Positions 56,001 to 61,041 of a stretch of 64,000 bases of DNA are shown in pieces. The notes under the pieces are model-generated. The model was not told the DNA's origin, did not search any database, and worked only from the letters and a program-made list of their open reading frames with translations. This DNA is from Odobenus rosmarus divergens (taxonomy: Eukaryota; Chordata; Mammalia; Carnivora; Odobenidae). The stretch spans positions 1 to 64,000 of the forward strand of contig NW_004451893.1 in the NCBI RefSeq assembly GCF_000321225.1, read 5' to 3'. The position numbers were made by a program, and so were the translations under genes. Position 1 is the first letter of the stretch; the number at the start of each line of letters is the position of its first letter.

Positions 56001-59000
56001 AGTGAATCCCAAGTTACAGTCATCATCTTAGTCTTGCCTTCCTGCGCCTCCCCAATCAGCAGTTCATGACTTCTTAGGTCCTTAACAGCACCACCCTTCT
56101 CCCAGCTCTCCAGGCTTGAAGTCTTATTCTGATTAGAATCCTGCTCCTCTCCCTCTGTTCCCTCTCCCCAAAAATCTATTGCTTATCAGATTTAGTGTGA
56201 ACTCATTAACCTTGATATTTACTGCCCTTGCAAAAGTGGTCCTTAACCATATTCTAGTTTAGTTAAATATCACCAACTTTCCAGGTATATTTATCACTTC
56301 TTCCGAATTGTTGATCCTTTTGTTGCCTATACATGGTGTGTCTTCTCCTGCTCTTTGCCTTTCAGAAATTTATCCTGTTGTTTAACCCACCTCAGTGTCT
56401 AGCCCCTCCAGCTGGCCTTCTTCCCTGTTCTAGTCATTGTGACTTTTTCCTCTCATCTTTGAATCCGCAGTATACTCTGAACTTTTGATTTATCCTATCT
56501 CCTGATTTGTTTATAAGCCGAAATAAGCTTTCATAGTGCATGGTATTTCTCTTTATTTTTTGTTCCCTTTTCATTAATGATACCTTTTCTTCCAGTTTCT
56601 GCCTTTCAGGTTTAACAAACATCTGTTGATCAACTTCAGCTTCTGCTTGCTCAGGCACTGTGCCAGGTGTTTTTTACCTGTATCCTAAACATAGCTTTAT
56701 ATATATTTTACATTTATTCTAAATTTAGTCATCAGAACAACTTGCACTGTAGTATTACAGGAGATCCTCAGTATCCAAATGCTCATTAGTCTAAAGGATT
56801 CATAGAGAAGCGAAAGTTGCCAAACAAGAGAATATTCACGAATGAACTAAGCACTTACAAAATTAGGCCCTGCCCATGAGCTATCCCTAGTTAACTCTAG
56901 CTGGTATCTTTCCCAATGAGCTATCCCTAGTTAACTCTAGCTGGTATCTTTCCCAGTGAGCTATCCCTAGTTAACTCTAGCTGGTATCTTTCCCAGTGAG
57001 CTATCCCTAGTNNNNNNNNNNNNNNNNNNNNNNNNNNNNNNNNNNNNNNNNNNNNNNNNNNCTGGTATCTTTCCCAGTGAGCTATCCCTAGTTAACTCTA
57101 GCTGGTATCTTTCCCAGTGAGCTATCCCTAGTTAACTCTAGCTGGTATCTTTCCCATCCATCATATCAACATCCTTCTCTTACTTTCTTGTAATGCAAAT
57201 ACAGCACAAACCAAAATGAAATTTTAAACCTTGCAAAAGATGCAAAACTTCCTGAAGTCTATGAAAGTCCAAGAGAATGGCTTTAATCTCTTGCAAAATT
57301 GTTGACAGATGGGTATTTAGCAGAGTTAACAATTGAAGAAAAAAGCGTATTGACTCAGACGCACTTCAAAAAAGAATTTGAGTAACAAAGAATTAAGGGA
57401 GGCCCTTGAAAAAATTGTTGAGGTCTTCAAAACAAAAATGACCCACTCTGTGCTCATGTTGTAAATTTCAAAGCCAGTGAATATTACACCATTGTATGGT
57501 CAGCAAAGATATGCCAAAAATAAAATTAAAGCGTATAAGCAAAGTCATTAACTATTAAAATAATTTTCGTAAGTTTTAGTTTCATATTTCAGGTTAAGTT
57601 GCACTCAACCCTTTATTTTTTACCATTTATTCTGAAATATTTGGACCTGTTTTAATAAGGTTCTAGTACCAATTATCCTTGGGTACCAAGGACCTCTTTT
57701 ATCTACCTTTCACAGTGAAGGTGGCATCAGACTGCCTGGCTATTAACTCAAATATTAACTCCTATTCCATTCTTGTTCATCCTCTTTTTGGGGAACATAT
57801 GTTTAGAATTTCAAGTTTTCTTCTGTTACCTCCTTTTTCTTTTTCTTTCCTTTTTTTCACTTTTTAAACCTTGGTTCACCCTTCTCTTGTTACTGCTTCT
57901 TTATAGCCTATAGCCCCCTCTTTTTCTTTACCTTTTTTTTTTTTTAAGATTTTTATTTATTTGTCAGAGAGAGCACAAGCAGGGGGAGCAGCAGAGGGAG
58001 AGAGAGAGAAGCAGGCTCCTCACTGAGCAAGGAACCCGATGTGGGGCTCAATCCCAGGACCCTGGGATCATGACCTGAGCCAAAGGCAGACACTTAACGA
58101 CTGAGCCACCCAGGCGTCCTTTCTTTACCTTTTTAATGTTCTTCTCCTTCATTGCCAGTATGCTCACCTTGAGGCTTATCCATTGTCTGCCTGGCCTTGC
58201 CTTGCTCTCTTCTTAGTCTCATCATCTGGTGTTCAGTGCTTTCTGCTCTAGGTTTTTTCCTCCTTTACTCAGTCTTTTTTTTTTTAAACTTTTTCCTTTC
58301 TTCCCTAATAATTTTTTTCTAATTTTGAATTTTTGTTTTATTCTTTCTTCTGAATGCTTAGTTTGTATACCTCTTCACCTGTGGTGAGAAAGTAGATGTT
58401 CCCCGGAACCTCTGTGTACTGTAGAAATTTTTATTGCTAAGACCATGAGTGAGATAAAACCTAAACACTTGTTCTCAGAGGAAGCCTTTCTGTTTTGCCC
58501 AGCTTATCCTGTATTCCACCAGGCCAATTTATCTGGGCAGTTTCTTCTGTAAACCTCTGTAGGCTGGTATACTTCTTTCTCTGTCCCTCCTTCTACTGCC
58601 AACGGTCCTTGCACTAATCAGTGGGTATACACGAATGAAATTTGATTTAGTGTTTAATATGGTAGATTTGCCATAATGAAAGTCCTAAATTTAGGATTTT
58701 TTTTGAACAAAAATATTGGGAGAAACGTGGGGAGGCCTTAGGGGGAAAAATCTATTCTTATAGTGGGTCACTTTCTGCTTCAGAAATTTAAAGAAATATT
58801 TTAGGAGTTAGGCCTGATCTACAGTTCTGTATTGATTTATAACACTGGTTTTGGTGGAGTAAGGTTAGGTTTAATCGAAATGTAAAGAGAAAGAATTTTA
58901 GAGCGAGTCACAGATCCTCTCTAAGGAAGATAAAGTCTCTTAAATGTTTAAAAACTAGGCTAAAATTAACACTTGCCATGTGTCATAGGAACATTGTAGT

Positions 59001-59343
59001 TGGAAAATGGATGACTAATAGATTTTCTCAGTTTTAATGCCTCTGAGTAGAGTATAAATGTGAATGTTGTTCATTCTCCCAAATTGGTACATTTCCTTTT
59101 CATTATCTTTTTGTGTGGGTAAAAGGTAACTCAATGTATTTTTTAATCCTTATAAAAGCAGAATCTTCGTAAATCAGAGTTTTAGTAATCTCATGTCTAT
59201 GATTTGGTGAAAAGTTAAAAATAAGCACTTTGGAAAAATGTCTGTCTTCATATCCTCATTAGGAAACTTCTCTTTAATTTTGTAGTCAAATCAGAAAATT
59301 AATGCCCGTTGGACCACAGAGGAGCAGCTTCTAGCAGTGCAAG
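16840..59343 (+). CDS. RCOR3: REST corepressor 3 (RCOR3), exons 1-10, 3' end outside window
   Basis: CoREST-family scaffold protein of the nucleus. Family members hold the histone demethylase LSD1 (KDM1A) and HDAC1/2 together and carry them to nucleosomes; RCOR3 is reported to support LSD1 less well than RCOR1. Joining 16840-17002, 17386-17442, 26275-26352, 29161-29213, 31085-31246, 32639-32763, 33520-33598, 44269-44487, 50575-50652 and 59286-59343 gives one open frame of 357 codons plus one base, with GT-AG at all nine complete introns. Domains by residue: Gly/Ser-rich N-terminus 1-57, ELM2 about 58-140, SANT1 about 141-192, linker 193-292, coiled coil about 293-333, start of SANT2 from about 342. 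The join reads as recalled RCOR3 almost residue for residue, which separates it from RCOR1 and RCOR2. Missing here: most of SANT2 and the Pro-rich C-terminus. No disabling change is visible. Confidence 0.97.
17080..17365. other. Assembly gap in RCOR3 intron 1
   Basis: 286 Ns. Both edges are in intron 1: the left side is a C-rich tract of CCCCTCC repeats, the kind of sequence that often fails in sequencing. The real intron length is therefore unknown. No coding exon is lost, because exons 1 and 2 join in frame. Confidence 0.98.
17386..17442 (+). CDS. RCOR3: RCOR3 coding exon 2 (start of ELM2)
   Basis: Residues 55-73 plus one base (57 nt, phase 1 at both ends). It follows TTTGCAG and ends at GATCCAG|GTAGAT. 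It encodes [19 protein letters not shown]. The MRVG-EYQA-IP start is the opening of the ELM2 domain, which in CoREST and MTA proteins contacts class I HDACs. Met58 at 17394-17396 is a plausible alternative start. The exon begins only 20 bases after the assembly gap, so the acceptor tract is only partly visible. Confidence 0.95.
18955..19300 (+). repeat. MIR SINE split by a CanSINE
   Basis: MIR core wording (GAGCAAGTCAGTGACCTTTT, TTTCCCTAGCTGTAAAATGG) before and the MIR 3' part (GGCATATGGCAGTTATTCAG) after the insertion. Confidence 0.75.
19038..19236 (-). mobile_element. CanSINE
   Basis: Inverted copy inserted in the MIR; TGCTTCATGGA duplicated on both sides. Confidence 0.93.
19747..19919 (-). 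mobile_element. CanSINE, diverged
   Basis: Inverted copy with a degraded head (GAACCACCCACACGACCCC). Confidence 0.88.
20560..20585 (+). repeat. (TG)13 microsatellite
   Basis: Perfect dinucleotide run in intron 2. Confidence 0.97.
20875..21025 (+). repeat. MIR SINE
   Basis: Contains GTGGTGATTAAGAGTCTCAC, the MIR head, followed by the TGACCTTGACAAACTACCTG and ATTTTCTCATTTGTGAAAGG blocks. Confidence 0.7.
22182..22392 (-). mobile_element. CanSINE
   Basis: Inverted copy with a (TTTA)n tail; TTTCATTTCATACTTTT duplicated on both sides. Confidence 0.94.
22480..22677 (-). mobile_element. CanSINE
   Basis: Inverted copy; GTAGCTTGCT lies on both sides. Confidence 0.93.
22793..22990 (-). mobile_element. 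CanSINE
   Basis: Inverted copy; TTCAGTATTATT duplicated. Third of four same-direction copies within 1.3 kb. Confidence 0.93.
23255..23442 (-). mobile_element. CanSINE
   Basis: Inverted copy; ATCCAATCTCATTTTC duplicated on both sides. Confidence 0.94.
23600..23980 (-). repeat. MIR SINE split by a truncated CanSINE
   Basis: GCATACTGTATGCCAGG before the insertion; GAAATGGCAGAGCTTGAATT and CTCTTAACCATTATA after it are MIR in reverse. Confidence 0.75.
23647..23818 (-). mobile_element. CanSINE lacking its A-rich tail
   Basis: Inverted copy that starts directly in the CT body (GGAGGAGCAGAGGGAGAGG), so its 3' end has been deleted. Confidence 0.88.
24072..24262 (+). mobile_element. CanSINE
   Basis: Direct copy; AAAGAACATTGTG and AAGGAACATTGTG form the target duplication. 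Confidence 0.94.
24263..26177. other. SINE-free AT-rich part of intron 2
   Basis: I see no repeat I can name, no exon and no RNA gene. The last 50 bases are a strong pyrimidine tract (see findings). Confidence 0.5.
26275..26352 (+). CDS. RCOR3: RCOR3 coding exon 3 (ELM2)
   Basis: Residues 74-99 plus one base (78 nt). The acceptor is TTTTTTCCCCAG and the donor is AAAT|GTAAGT, close to the consensus. It encodes [20 protein letters not shown] and then IPDAK. The LVWSP core is typical of ELM2 in CoREST proteins. A second strong acceptor lies 97 bases upstream (see findings). Confidence 0.96.
26560..26930. other. Complex, GC-richer stretch in intron 3, unexplained
   Basis: It stands out from the AT-rich intron, lies about 200 bases after exon 3 and has no repeat hallmark I know. 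No long frame is open through it on either strand. It could be an old retrocopy fragment or a conserved noncoding element. Confidence 0.3.
27527..27848 (+). mobile_element. MER5-type hAT (Charlie) DNA transposon, split by a SINE
   Basis: It starts CAGTGGTTTTCAACCCTGG and ends CCAAGGTTGGAAACCACAG, the characteristic MER5 inverted ends. The interior has the expected TGTGCATTGGGATCAC block. A tRNA-derived SINE occupies about 27,658-27,786. Confidence 0.85.
27658..27786 (-). mobile_element. Short tRNA-derived carnivore SINE (older subtype)
   Basis: Same subtype as the copy at 12,185: CCCCACATGAGGCTTGAACT and GATCAAGAGTTGCACACTCT. TGGACTTACTTTTTA and TGAACTTAATTTTTA flank it. Confidence 0.85.
28110..28330 (-). 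repeat. MIR SINE
   Basis: Reverse MIR wording from ATGTGCCAAGTGTTATTCTA through TAGCTCATTTAATCCTAGG to the GTTAACCTCTGCTTC end; one of the best-preserved MIRs here. Confidence 0.85.
28373..28394 (+). repeat. (AC)11 microsatellite
   Basis: Perfect dinucleotide run in intron 3, followed after a short spacer by TATATATA. Confidence 0.96.
29161..29213 (+). CDS. RCOR3: RCOR3 coding exon 4 (ELM2)
   Basis: Residues 100-117 (53 nt, enters in phase 1 and leaves in phase 0). It lies between TTTCATTGCAG and CAG|GTATGT. It encodes [18 protein letters not shown], a helical part of ELM2. Skipping this exon would shift the frame, so it should be constitutive in full-length products. Confidence 0.96.
29214..30144. 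other. Intron 4, left part: nothing identified
   Basis: AT-rich with a T/A low-complexity tract at 29,628-29,690. No repeat, exon or RNA gene recognised. Confidence 0.5.
30145..30331 (+). mobile_element. CanSINE
   Basis: Direct copy with an interrupted A tail; AAAAAGTTGCTATA duplicated on both sides. Confidence 0.94.
31085..31246 (+). CDS. RCOR3: RCOR3 coding exon 5 (end of ELM2, start of SANT1)
   Basis: Residues 118-171 (162 nt, exactly 54 codons). It starts [16 protein letters not shown], the last ELM2 helix, and passes into SANT1 through [17 protein letters not shown], with W146 as the first tryptophan of the Myb-like fold. It ends FHRIQQM and a GTATGG donor. The acceptor is CTTCAAAG, with a weak pyrimidine tract broken by purines, so it may depend on exonic enhancers. 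Confidence 0.96.
31975..32290 (+). mobile_element. L1 3' end fragment, sense orientation
   Basis: Wording of the end of ORF2 and 3' UTR of older L1s: TATGATCTCATTTATATGAA, then GTGATGGTTGCATAACTTAG, then ACTGAATTGTACATTTTAAA. It lies in intron 5. Confidence 0.8.
32639..32763 (+). CDS. RCOR3: RCOR3 coding exon 6 (end of SANT1, basic linker)
   Basis: Residues 172-212 plus two bases (125 nt). It encodes [18 protein letters not shown], the third SANT1 helix with its aromatic run. The basic [20 protein letters not shown] segment and QGD follow. The acceptor is TTTTTTTCCCCAAG and the donor is ACAG|GTAGGT. In CoREST proteins this SANT1-linker region lies in the HDAC-binding half of the molecule. 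Confidence 0.96.
33520..33598 (+). CDS. RCOR3: RCOR3 coding exon 7 (acidic linker)
   Basis: Residues 213-239 (79 nt, enters in phase 2 and leaves in phase 0). It is very acidic, [19 protein letters not shown], and then switches to the basic PKKEAKKE. It lies between TTTCTTCTCAG and GAG|GTAATG. Such low-complexity acid-base linkers are normal between SANT1 and the LSD1-binding segment. Confidence 0.96.
33979..34465 (+). mobile_element. Tigger-like non-autonomous DNA transposon, copy B
   Basis: Same family and orientation as copy A, in RCOR3 intron 7. It starts GATCTTCCTCAACTTATGAT and ends with the inverted match around ATAAGTTGGAGATGATC. Shared internal blocks include GCCTAGAGTTGGGCAA and GACTGGGAGCT. 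The outermost bases are degraded. Confidence 0.8.
34720..35100 (-). repeat. Probable L2-like old repeat
   Basis: Pyrimidine-rich sequence resembling L2 in reverse, but too diverged for a firm call. The 101-codon open frame here is Leu/Ile-rich by composition and not a gene. Confidence 0.3.
35110..35300 (+). repeat. MIR SINE
   Basis: TTTAACCTCTAAGCCTCAGT, then GGTAAAATGAAAACAATAGG, and the 3' block GCAGTACATAGTAGATCTTG. Confidence 0.7.
36040..36105 (-). mobile_element. L1 3' end scrap
   Basis: TTCTAGTTAGCATACAGTAC followed by AATATTGGTTTCAGG, the carnivore L1 3' UTR motif. Confidence 0.65.
36128..36309 (-). mobile_element. CanSINE
   Basis: Inverted copy; TTGTCTACT duplicated on both sides. 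Confidence 0.92.
36416..36552 (-). mobile_element. L1 3' fragment
   Basis: ATTAACATATAATGTATTAT, then GGGGTACAGGTCTGTG, then TTCACCATAGCACGTACTCT; same family as 1701 and 44,848. Confidence 0.8.
36560..37240 (-). repeat. L2 LINE, antisense, split by a SINE scrap
   Basis: CAACCCTTCCATGGCTTTGT and the L2 3' end wording TGAAACATAGTAAGCATTCA are seen. Confidence 0.7.
36725..36789 (-). mobile_element. 5'-truncated CanSINE scrap
   Basis: Only the tail and part of the CT body remain (AAGATTTTATTTATTTGAGA then GA-rich). The tRNA-like head is missing. Confidence 0.85.
37424..37587 (+). mobile_element. CanSINE
   Basis: Direct copy with a consensus head and a C10 run (37,548-37,558) in place of the usual CT body; AATGTTAAAAGGA duplicated. 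Confidence 0.94.
38525..38853. mobile_element. Small Tigger-type DNA transposon (MITE-like)
   Basis: 329 bases between TA duplications (38523-38524, 38854-38855). The left terminus reads AAGTTGACTCTTGAACAACA and the inverted right terminus reads CAACTGACCCTTGAACAATG. It is inserted in the old antisense L1 of intron 7. It has no coding capacity. Confidence 0.82.
40590..40793 (+). mobile_element. CanSINE
   Basis: Direct copy in the LINE; AATGCACTTCA duplicated on both sides. Confidence 0.94.
42300..42496 (-). mobile_element. CanSINE
   Basis: Inverted copy; TATCCAGTAATTC duplicated on both sides. Confidence 0.94.
42788..42983 (-). mobile_element. CanSINE
   Basis: Inverted copy with a near-consensus body; CCAAATCAGCTTT duplicated on both sides. 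Confidence 0.94.
44269..44487 (+). CDS. RCOR3: RCOR3 coding exon 8 (LSD1-binding linker)
   Basis: Residues 240-312 (219 nt, 73 codons, phase 0 at both ends), so it could be skipped without a frame change. It contains a basic [20 protein letters not shown] stretch at about 263-282, then [19 protein letters not shown], and enters the coiled coil with [11 protein letters not shown]. In RCOR1 the matching linker wraps the LSD1 amine-oxidase domain and tower. It lies 10.7 kb downstream of exon 7. Confidence 0.96.
44655..45035 (+). repeat. MIR SINE split by an L1 fragment
   Basis: GAATCCCAGCATTGTTACTG and GAGCTGTGTCTGGCAC before; TGAGTGCTCAGTGAATAATG after. GTGTCTGGCACTTTTTT is repeated at both edges of the insertion and is the target duplication. 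Confidence 0.8.
44840..44991 (-). mobile_element. L1 3' fragment in a MIR
   Basis: ATTAACATATAATGTATTAT through CCCATCCCTCCCACCCCC. A clean insertion of only about 150 bases. Confidence 0.85.
45120..45335 (+). repeat. MIR SINE
   Basis: GTTAACTCTTCTTAACTCAG, then ACAGTGCCTAGCACATAGTA and the terminal CTCAGTTAATGGTTG. Confidence 0.85.
45340..45920 (-). repeat. L2 LINE, antisense
   Basis: TACCTGCTAGGCATCTTCAT and TTCACTTTAAAGCTCTTCGT are typical reverse L2 phrases. Confidence 0.6.
46446..46872 (-). other. Long open frame antisense to and upstream of the GOLT1B copy, unrecognised
   Basis: A minus-strand frame without stops runs from 47,039 to 46,446 (197 codons). Its first third is simply antisense to the GOLT1B coding and leader sequence. 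The remaining part, from about 46,800 to 46,446, is not explained by GOLT1B. It is mildly basic with several Cys (motif KKKECCGL), and an AATAAA lies at its end. I do not recognise the protein. It could be chance, or a remnant of a second retrocopy in opposite orientation. No promoter or splice context supports a gene. Confidence 0.2.
46873..47280 (+). pseudogene. GOLT1B pseudogene: Processed pseudogene of GOLT1B (vesicle transport protein GOT1B)
   Basis: GOLT1B is a small four-span membrane protein of Golgi vesicles, 138 residues. Here the copy has no introns and starts [20 protein letters not shown]. The frame breaks at 46984-46989 (GGG TAA) through an apparent one-base insertion. It resumes in the next frame as [19 protein letters not shown] and runs through FEIYGFF to LLNLPGI. 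There a deletion of about 7 bases removes the next codons and puts a stop at 47252; the tail matching the parent's last codons ends near 47,280. A spliced structure plus two frame lesions means a dead retrocopy. It lies in RCOR3 intron 8, sense to the gene. Sequence before the ATG and up to about 47,740 may be its UTRs; no clear poly(A) tail or target duplication was found. Confidence 0.88.
47753..47937 (+). mobile_element. CanSINE
   Basis: Direct copy with a near-consensus head and body (ATCGAGTCCCGCATCGGG); the A tail contains ACACACA. Confidence 0.93.
48360..49230 (-). repeat. L2 LINE, antisense, split by a SINE
   Basis: CTACGTTGCTCCCTTGCTTA before, CATGCTATTCTGCCTGGAAG and GTTTATCATACTTTTATATT after; L2 in reverse. 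Confidence 0.65.
48654..48845 (+). mobile_element. CanSINE, variant subtype
   Basis: Direct copy whose body differs from its neighbours (GGCTCTTGATTTCAGCTCAG, GTCATGAGATTGAGG), an older subfamily. CTTTAGG occurs on both sides. Confidence 0.9.
49440..49560 (+). repeat. MIR SINE fragment
   Basis: GGTTCTGCCGCTTCTGTCTG and CCTTCCTCATCTGTAAAATG. Confidence 0.7.
50575..50652 (+). CDS. RCOR3: RCOR3 coding exon 9 (coiled coil)
   Basis: Residues 313-338 (78 nt, 26 codons, phase 0). It encodes [20 protein letters not shown] and then EFKPPE, completing the helix that pairs with the LSD1 tower in the family's known complex. The acceptor TTTTGTTGAAG is poor, with GAAG instead of CAG; the donor GTATGT is good. 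Confidence 0.95.
51840..52039 (+). mobile_element. CanSINE
   Basis: Direct copy with perfect head GGCGCCTGGGTGGCTCAGTC; AAAATTGTTTT duplicated on both sides. Confidence 0.95.
52465..52645 (-). repeat. MIR SINE
   Basis: Reverse MIR: TATCTCATTTGATGCTCACA, then TGGGCCTCAGAGAGGTTAAC, then CACATCTAGTAAATAGTG. Confidence 0.8.
52646..55368. other. Intron 9 stretch without young repeats
   Basis: There is no CanSINE in 2.7 kb, well below the local rate. 54,780-55,110 has weak L2-like wording. No exon or RNA gene recognised. Confidence 0.5.
55369..55569 (+). mobile_element. CanSINE
   Basis: Direct copy with an (AAG)n tail; GAAGGCTTTAGCTT duplicated on both sides. Confidence 0.94.
56878..57157 (+). 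repeat. Minisatellite, 40-bp unit, about 7 copies or more
   Basis: The unit begins GAGCTATCCCTAGTTAACTC and ends TAGCTGGTATCTTTCCCAGT. Starts are at 56878, 56918, 56958, 56998, then after the gap 57079 and 57119. Copies are nearly identical (first copy CCAAT, later ones CCAGT), which points to recent expansion. Each unit holds the palindrome GTTAAC between two CTAG sites. Confidence 0.97.
57012..57061. other. 50-N gap inside a minisatellite in intron 9
   Basis: The gap lies within the 40-bp tandem array. The array reads to unit position 14 before the gap and resumes at position 24, so whole-unit spacing needs 9 + 40k missing bases. Fifty does not fit, so the N run is a placeholder. Confidence 0.97.
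57932..58118 (-). mobile_element. CanSINE
   Basis: Inverted copy; TTTCTTTACCTTTTT duplicated on both sides. Confidence 0.94.
59286..59343 (+). CDS. RCOR3: RCOR3 coding exon 10 (start of SANT2), last exon in window
   Basis: Residues 339-357 plus one base (58 nt). It encodes [20 protein letters not shown]347 opens SANT2, the domain that contacts nucleosomal DNA in RCOR1. The acceptor is TTTAATTTTGTAG and the donor is CAAG|GTATAT. The next exon (rest of SANT2) is not found in the remaining 4.6 kb, so the gene continues past the right edge. Confidence 0.95.
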
Positions 59344-60674
59344 GTATATTAAAGATAAGCAGTTATTGTTGTTAATTATTTAACTTGTCATGAAAGGTGA
59401 CTACCATAGTCCTTCCCTTCCTTAGAAATGGATCAAGAAAGGGCTCTTGTGTTTACCACAAAGTCCTGAAAACCAGGAATTCTGTTTTGTTCTTGTGGAT
59501 GTGACTTTACTGAGCCTATATGCATTTTGGGTCCTGTACAGCACGTAACACATTCTCAGCCTTAACAATGATGGTGATGACAAGCTTGAACAAGTCATAT
59601 GGTCTCTCTGTGCCTTTGCTTCAGTTTTCCTGCAGTTGGGTTCATTCTTACTATATTAGTCATTGATAACTCATCATTAAAAGCATAAACTATTATATGT
59701 TTCTGGTTTTTCCAATTACTCTGTATAATAGTGTTTCTCTATTTGACAAATGTCATTGCTGAAAATATTAATGATTACTTAACTTTCAGTGTATCATAAG
59801 AGATGTGCCACTGAATGCTTAGAAACCCGACTTTAAAAATACATATGTATTTATATATTATATATAAATAATAAAAGAGAAAGTTAAGAGATACATTGAA
59901 AAATATACATAGAGCATTTTAAACGCATTTATAAGAATGCTTTGTTGAATTATATGGCAGAGCACTTTTTGTATTATGAATGCCTGTGGGCAGATTGGTA
60001 GTGTTATAAACTTGGATTTTCTCATGTTTGAATTACTTAAGGAAGGGCAAACTGTATATTTTTTAATTCAGTGTTTTAGTTTTCTTTTTTTTTCTTTTCC
60101 GTTCAAGATAAACTATCTGCAGGACTGATTGTGTAATTATACGTTTGGTCTACAATTTGGTTTTTCCTGGCTGAGCTCTCTTTGTGTTGAGAACTAATAG
60201 CTTTTTTATCTAAGTTAATTACTATAAGAGAGTTGGACCCCTGCAAAACATAGAAGTATAGTTTGAAAAATATTTCTAATTATTCAAACACAGAGAACAT
60301 ATTTAACTGAAAAAGGATGTGCAGGTATCATTTGGATGTGAGAATAATGTAATTAAAGATTGATTAATAGATGACTGCAGTTTGGACTAGACTAAGAATT
60401 ACCCTGCCAGTGTGATTAGAAAATGTCACAGGACAGTGCCATCAGGATGATGTCAGCCTTCTCTTTGGCCTATATGGCACAAAACAGTCATTTCATAAAC
60501 AGAATAAATACTTGATCCTATGGAGGCAGGGTGCTGGATGTGCACTGAGCACATACGTAATTGTGGAACCAAGTTTCTGAATGAGTCAGAACAAAGTTTA
60601 ATGAGTTTATAATGTTCAGTAATAGCTATTTTTAAATTAGAAACTGTTTAAAATTTAGATTAAAAAATGAGTAG

Positions 60675-60772
60675 GGGCACCTGGCTGGCCTAGTTGGTAG
60701 AGCATGCGACTAGATCTTAGGGTCATGAGTTCAAGCTCCATGTTACTAAAAAAAAAACAAAAACAAAAAAAC
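60675..60772 (+). mobile_element. Short tRNA-derived carnivore SINE
   Basis: GGGGCACCTGGCTGGCCTAG head, GGGTCATGAGTTCAAGCTCC (B-box-like), then an A-rich tail with no CT body. This is the only SINE found in the last 4.6 kb. Confidence 0.85.
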
Positions 60773-60891
60773 AACTAGTATTTTCAGGGGCTGTTTCATA
60801 TTAATTTAGATCTATGACTTACAGCTCTAACATAGTTATTTGGGGAAGCATTGCTTTTATTAATGTAAAGCTTGTATTTCTGTCCATCCTA

Positions 60892-61041
60892 GTGTGTGTG
60901 TGTGTGTGTGTGTGTAGCCTGTAGAATTTAGTGTGTGTGTAGCCTGTAGAATTTAGTGTGTGTGTGTGTGTGTGTGTGTAGCCTGTAGTGTGTGTGTGTA
61001 GCCTGTAGAATTTAGTGTGTGTGTGTAGCCTGTAGAATTTA
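60892..61041 (+). repeat. Interrupted GT microsatellite with a repeated AGCCTGTAGAATTTA spacer
   Basis: Five blocks of (GT)n, each followed by AGCCTGTAGAATTTA; the third spacer is cut to AGCCTGTA. GT tract length varies from about 5 to 12 repeats between blocks. It lies in RCOR3 intron 10 and is probably highly polymorphic. Confidence 0.95.

Larger units (their letters stand above)
56758..57699. mobile_element. DNA transposon (pogo/Tigger-like) containing a minisatellite
   Basis: The ends are inverted repeats of about 25 bases: CAGGAGATCCTCAGTATCC at the left and, inverted, AAAGAGGTCCTTGGTACCC at the right. Both are flanked by TA, the target duplication of Tc1/mariner/pogo elements. A stop-free stretch of 27 codons (57302-57382) may be a transposase remnant, but I could not match it. 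The family is uncertain. About 280 bases of the interior are the tandem array listed separately. Confidence 0.6.

Noticed and set aside
56878..57157. CRISPR-like regular repeats
   Set aside because: The units are directly adjacent with no unique spacers, in a mammalian intron; it is a minisatellite.
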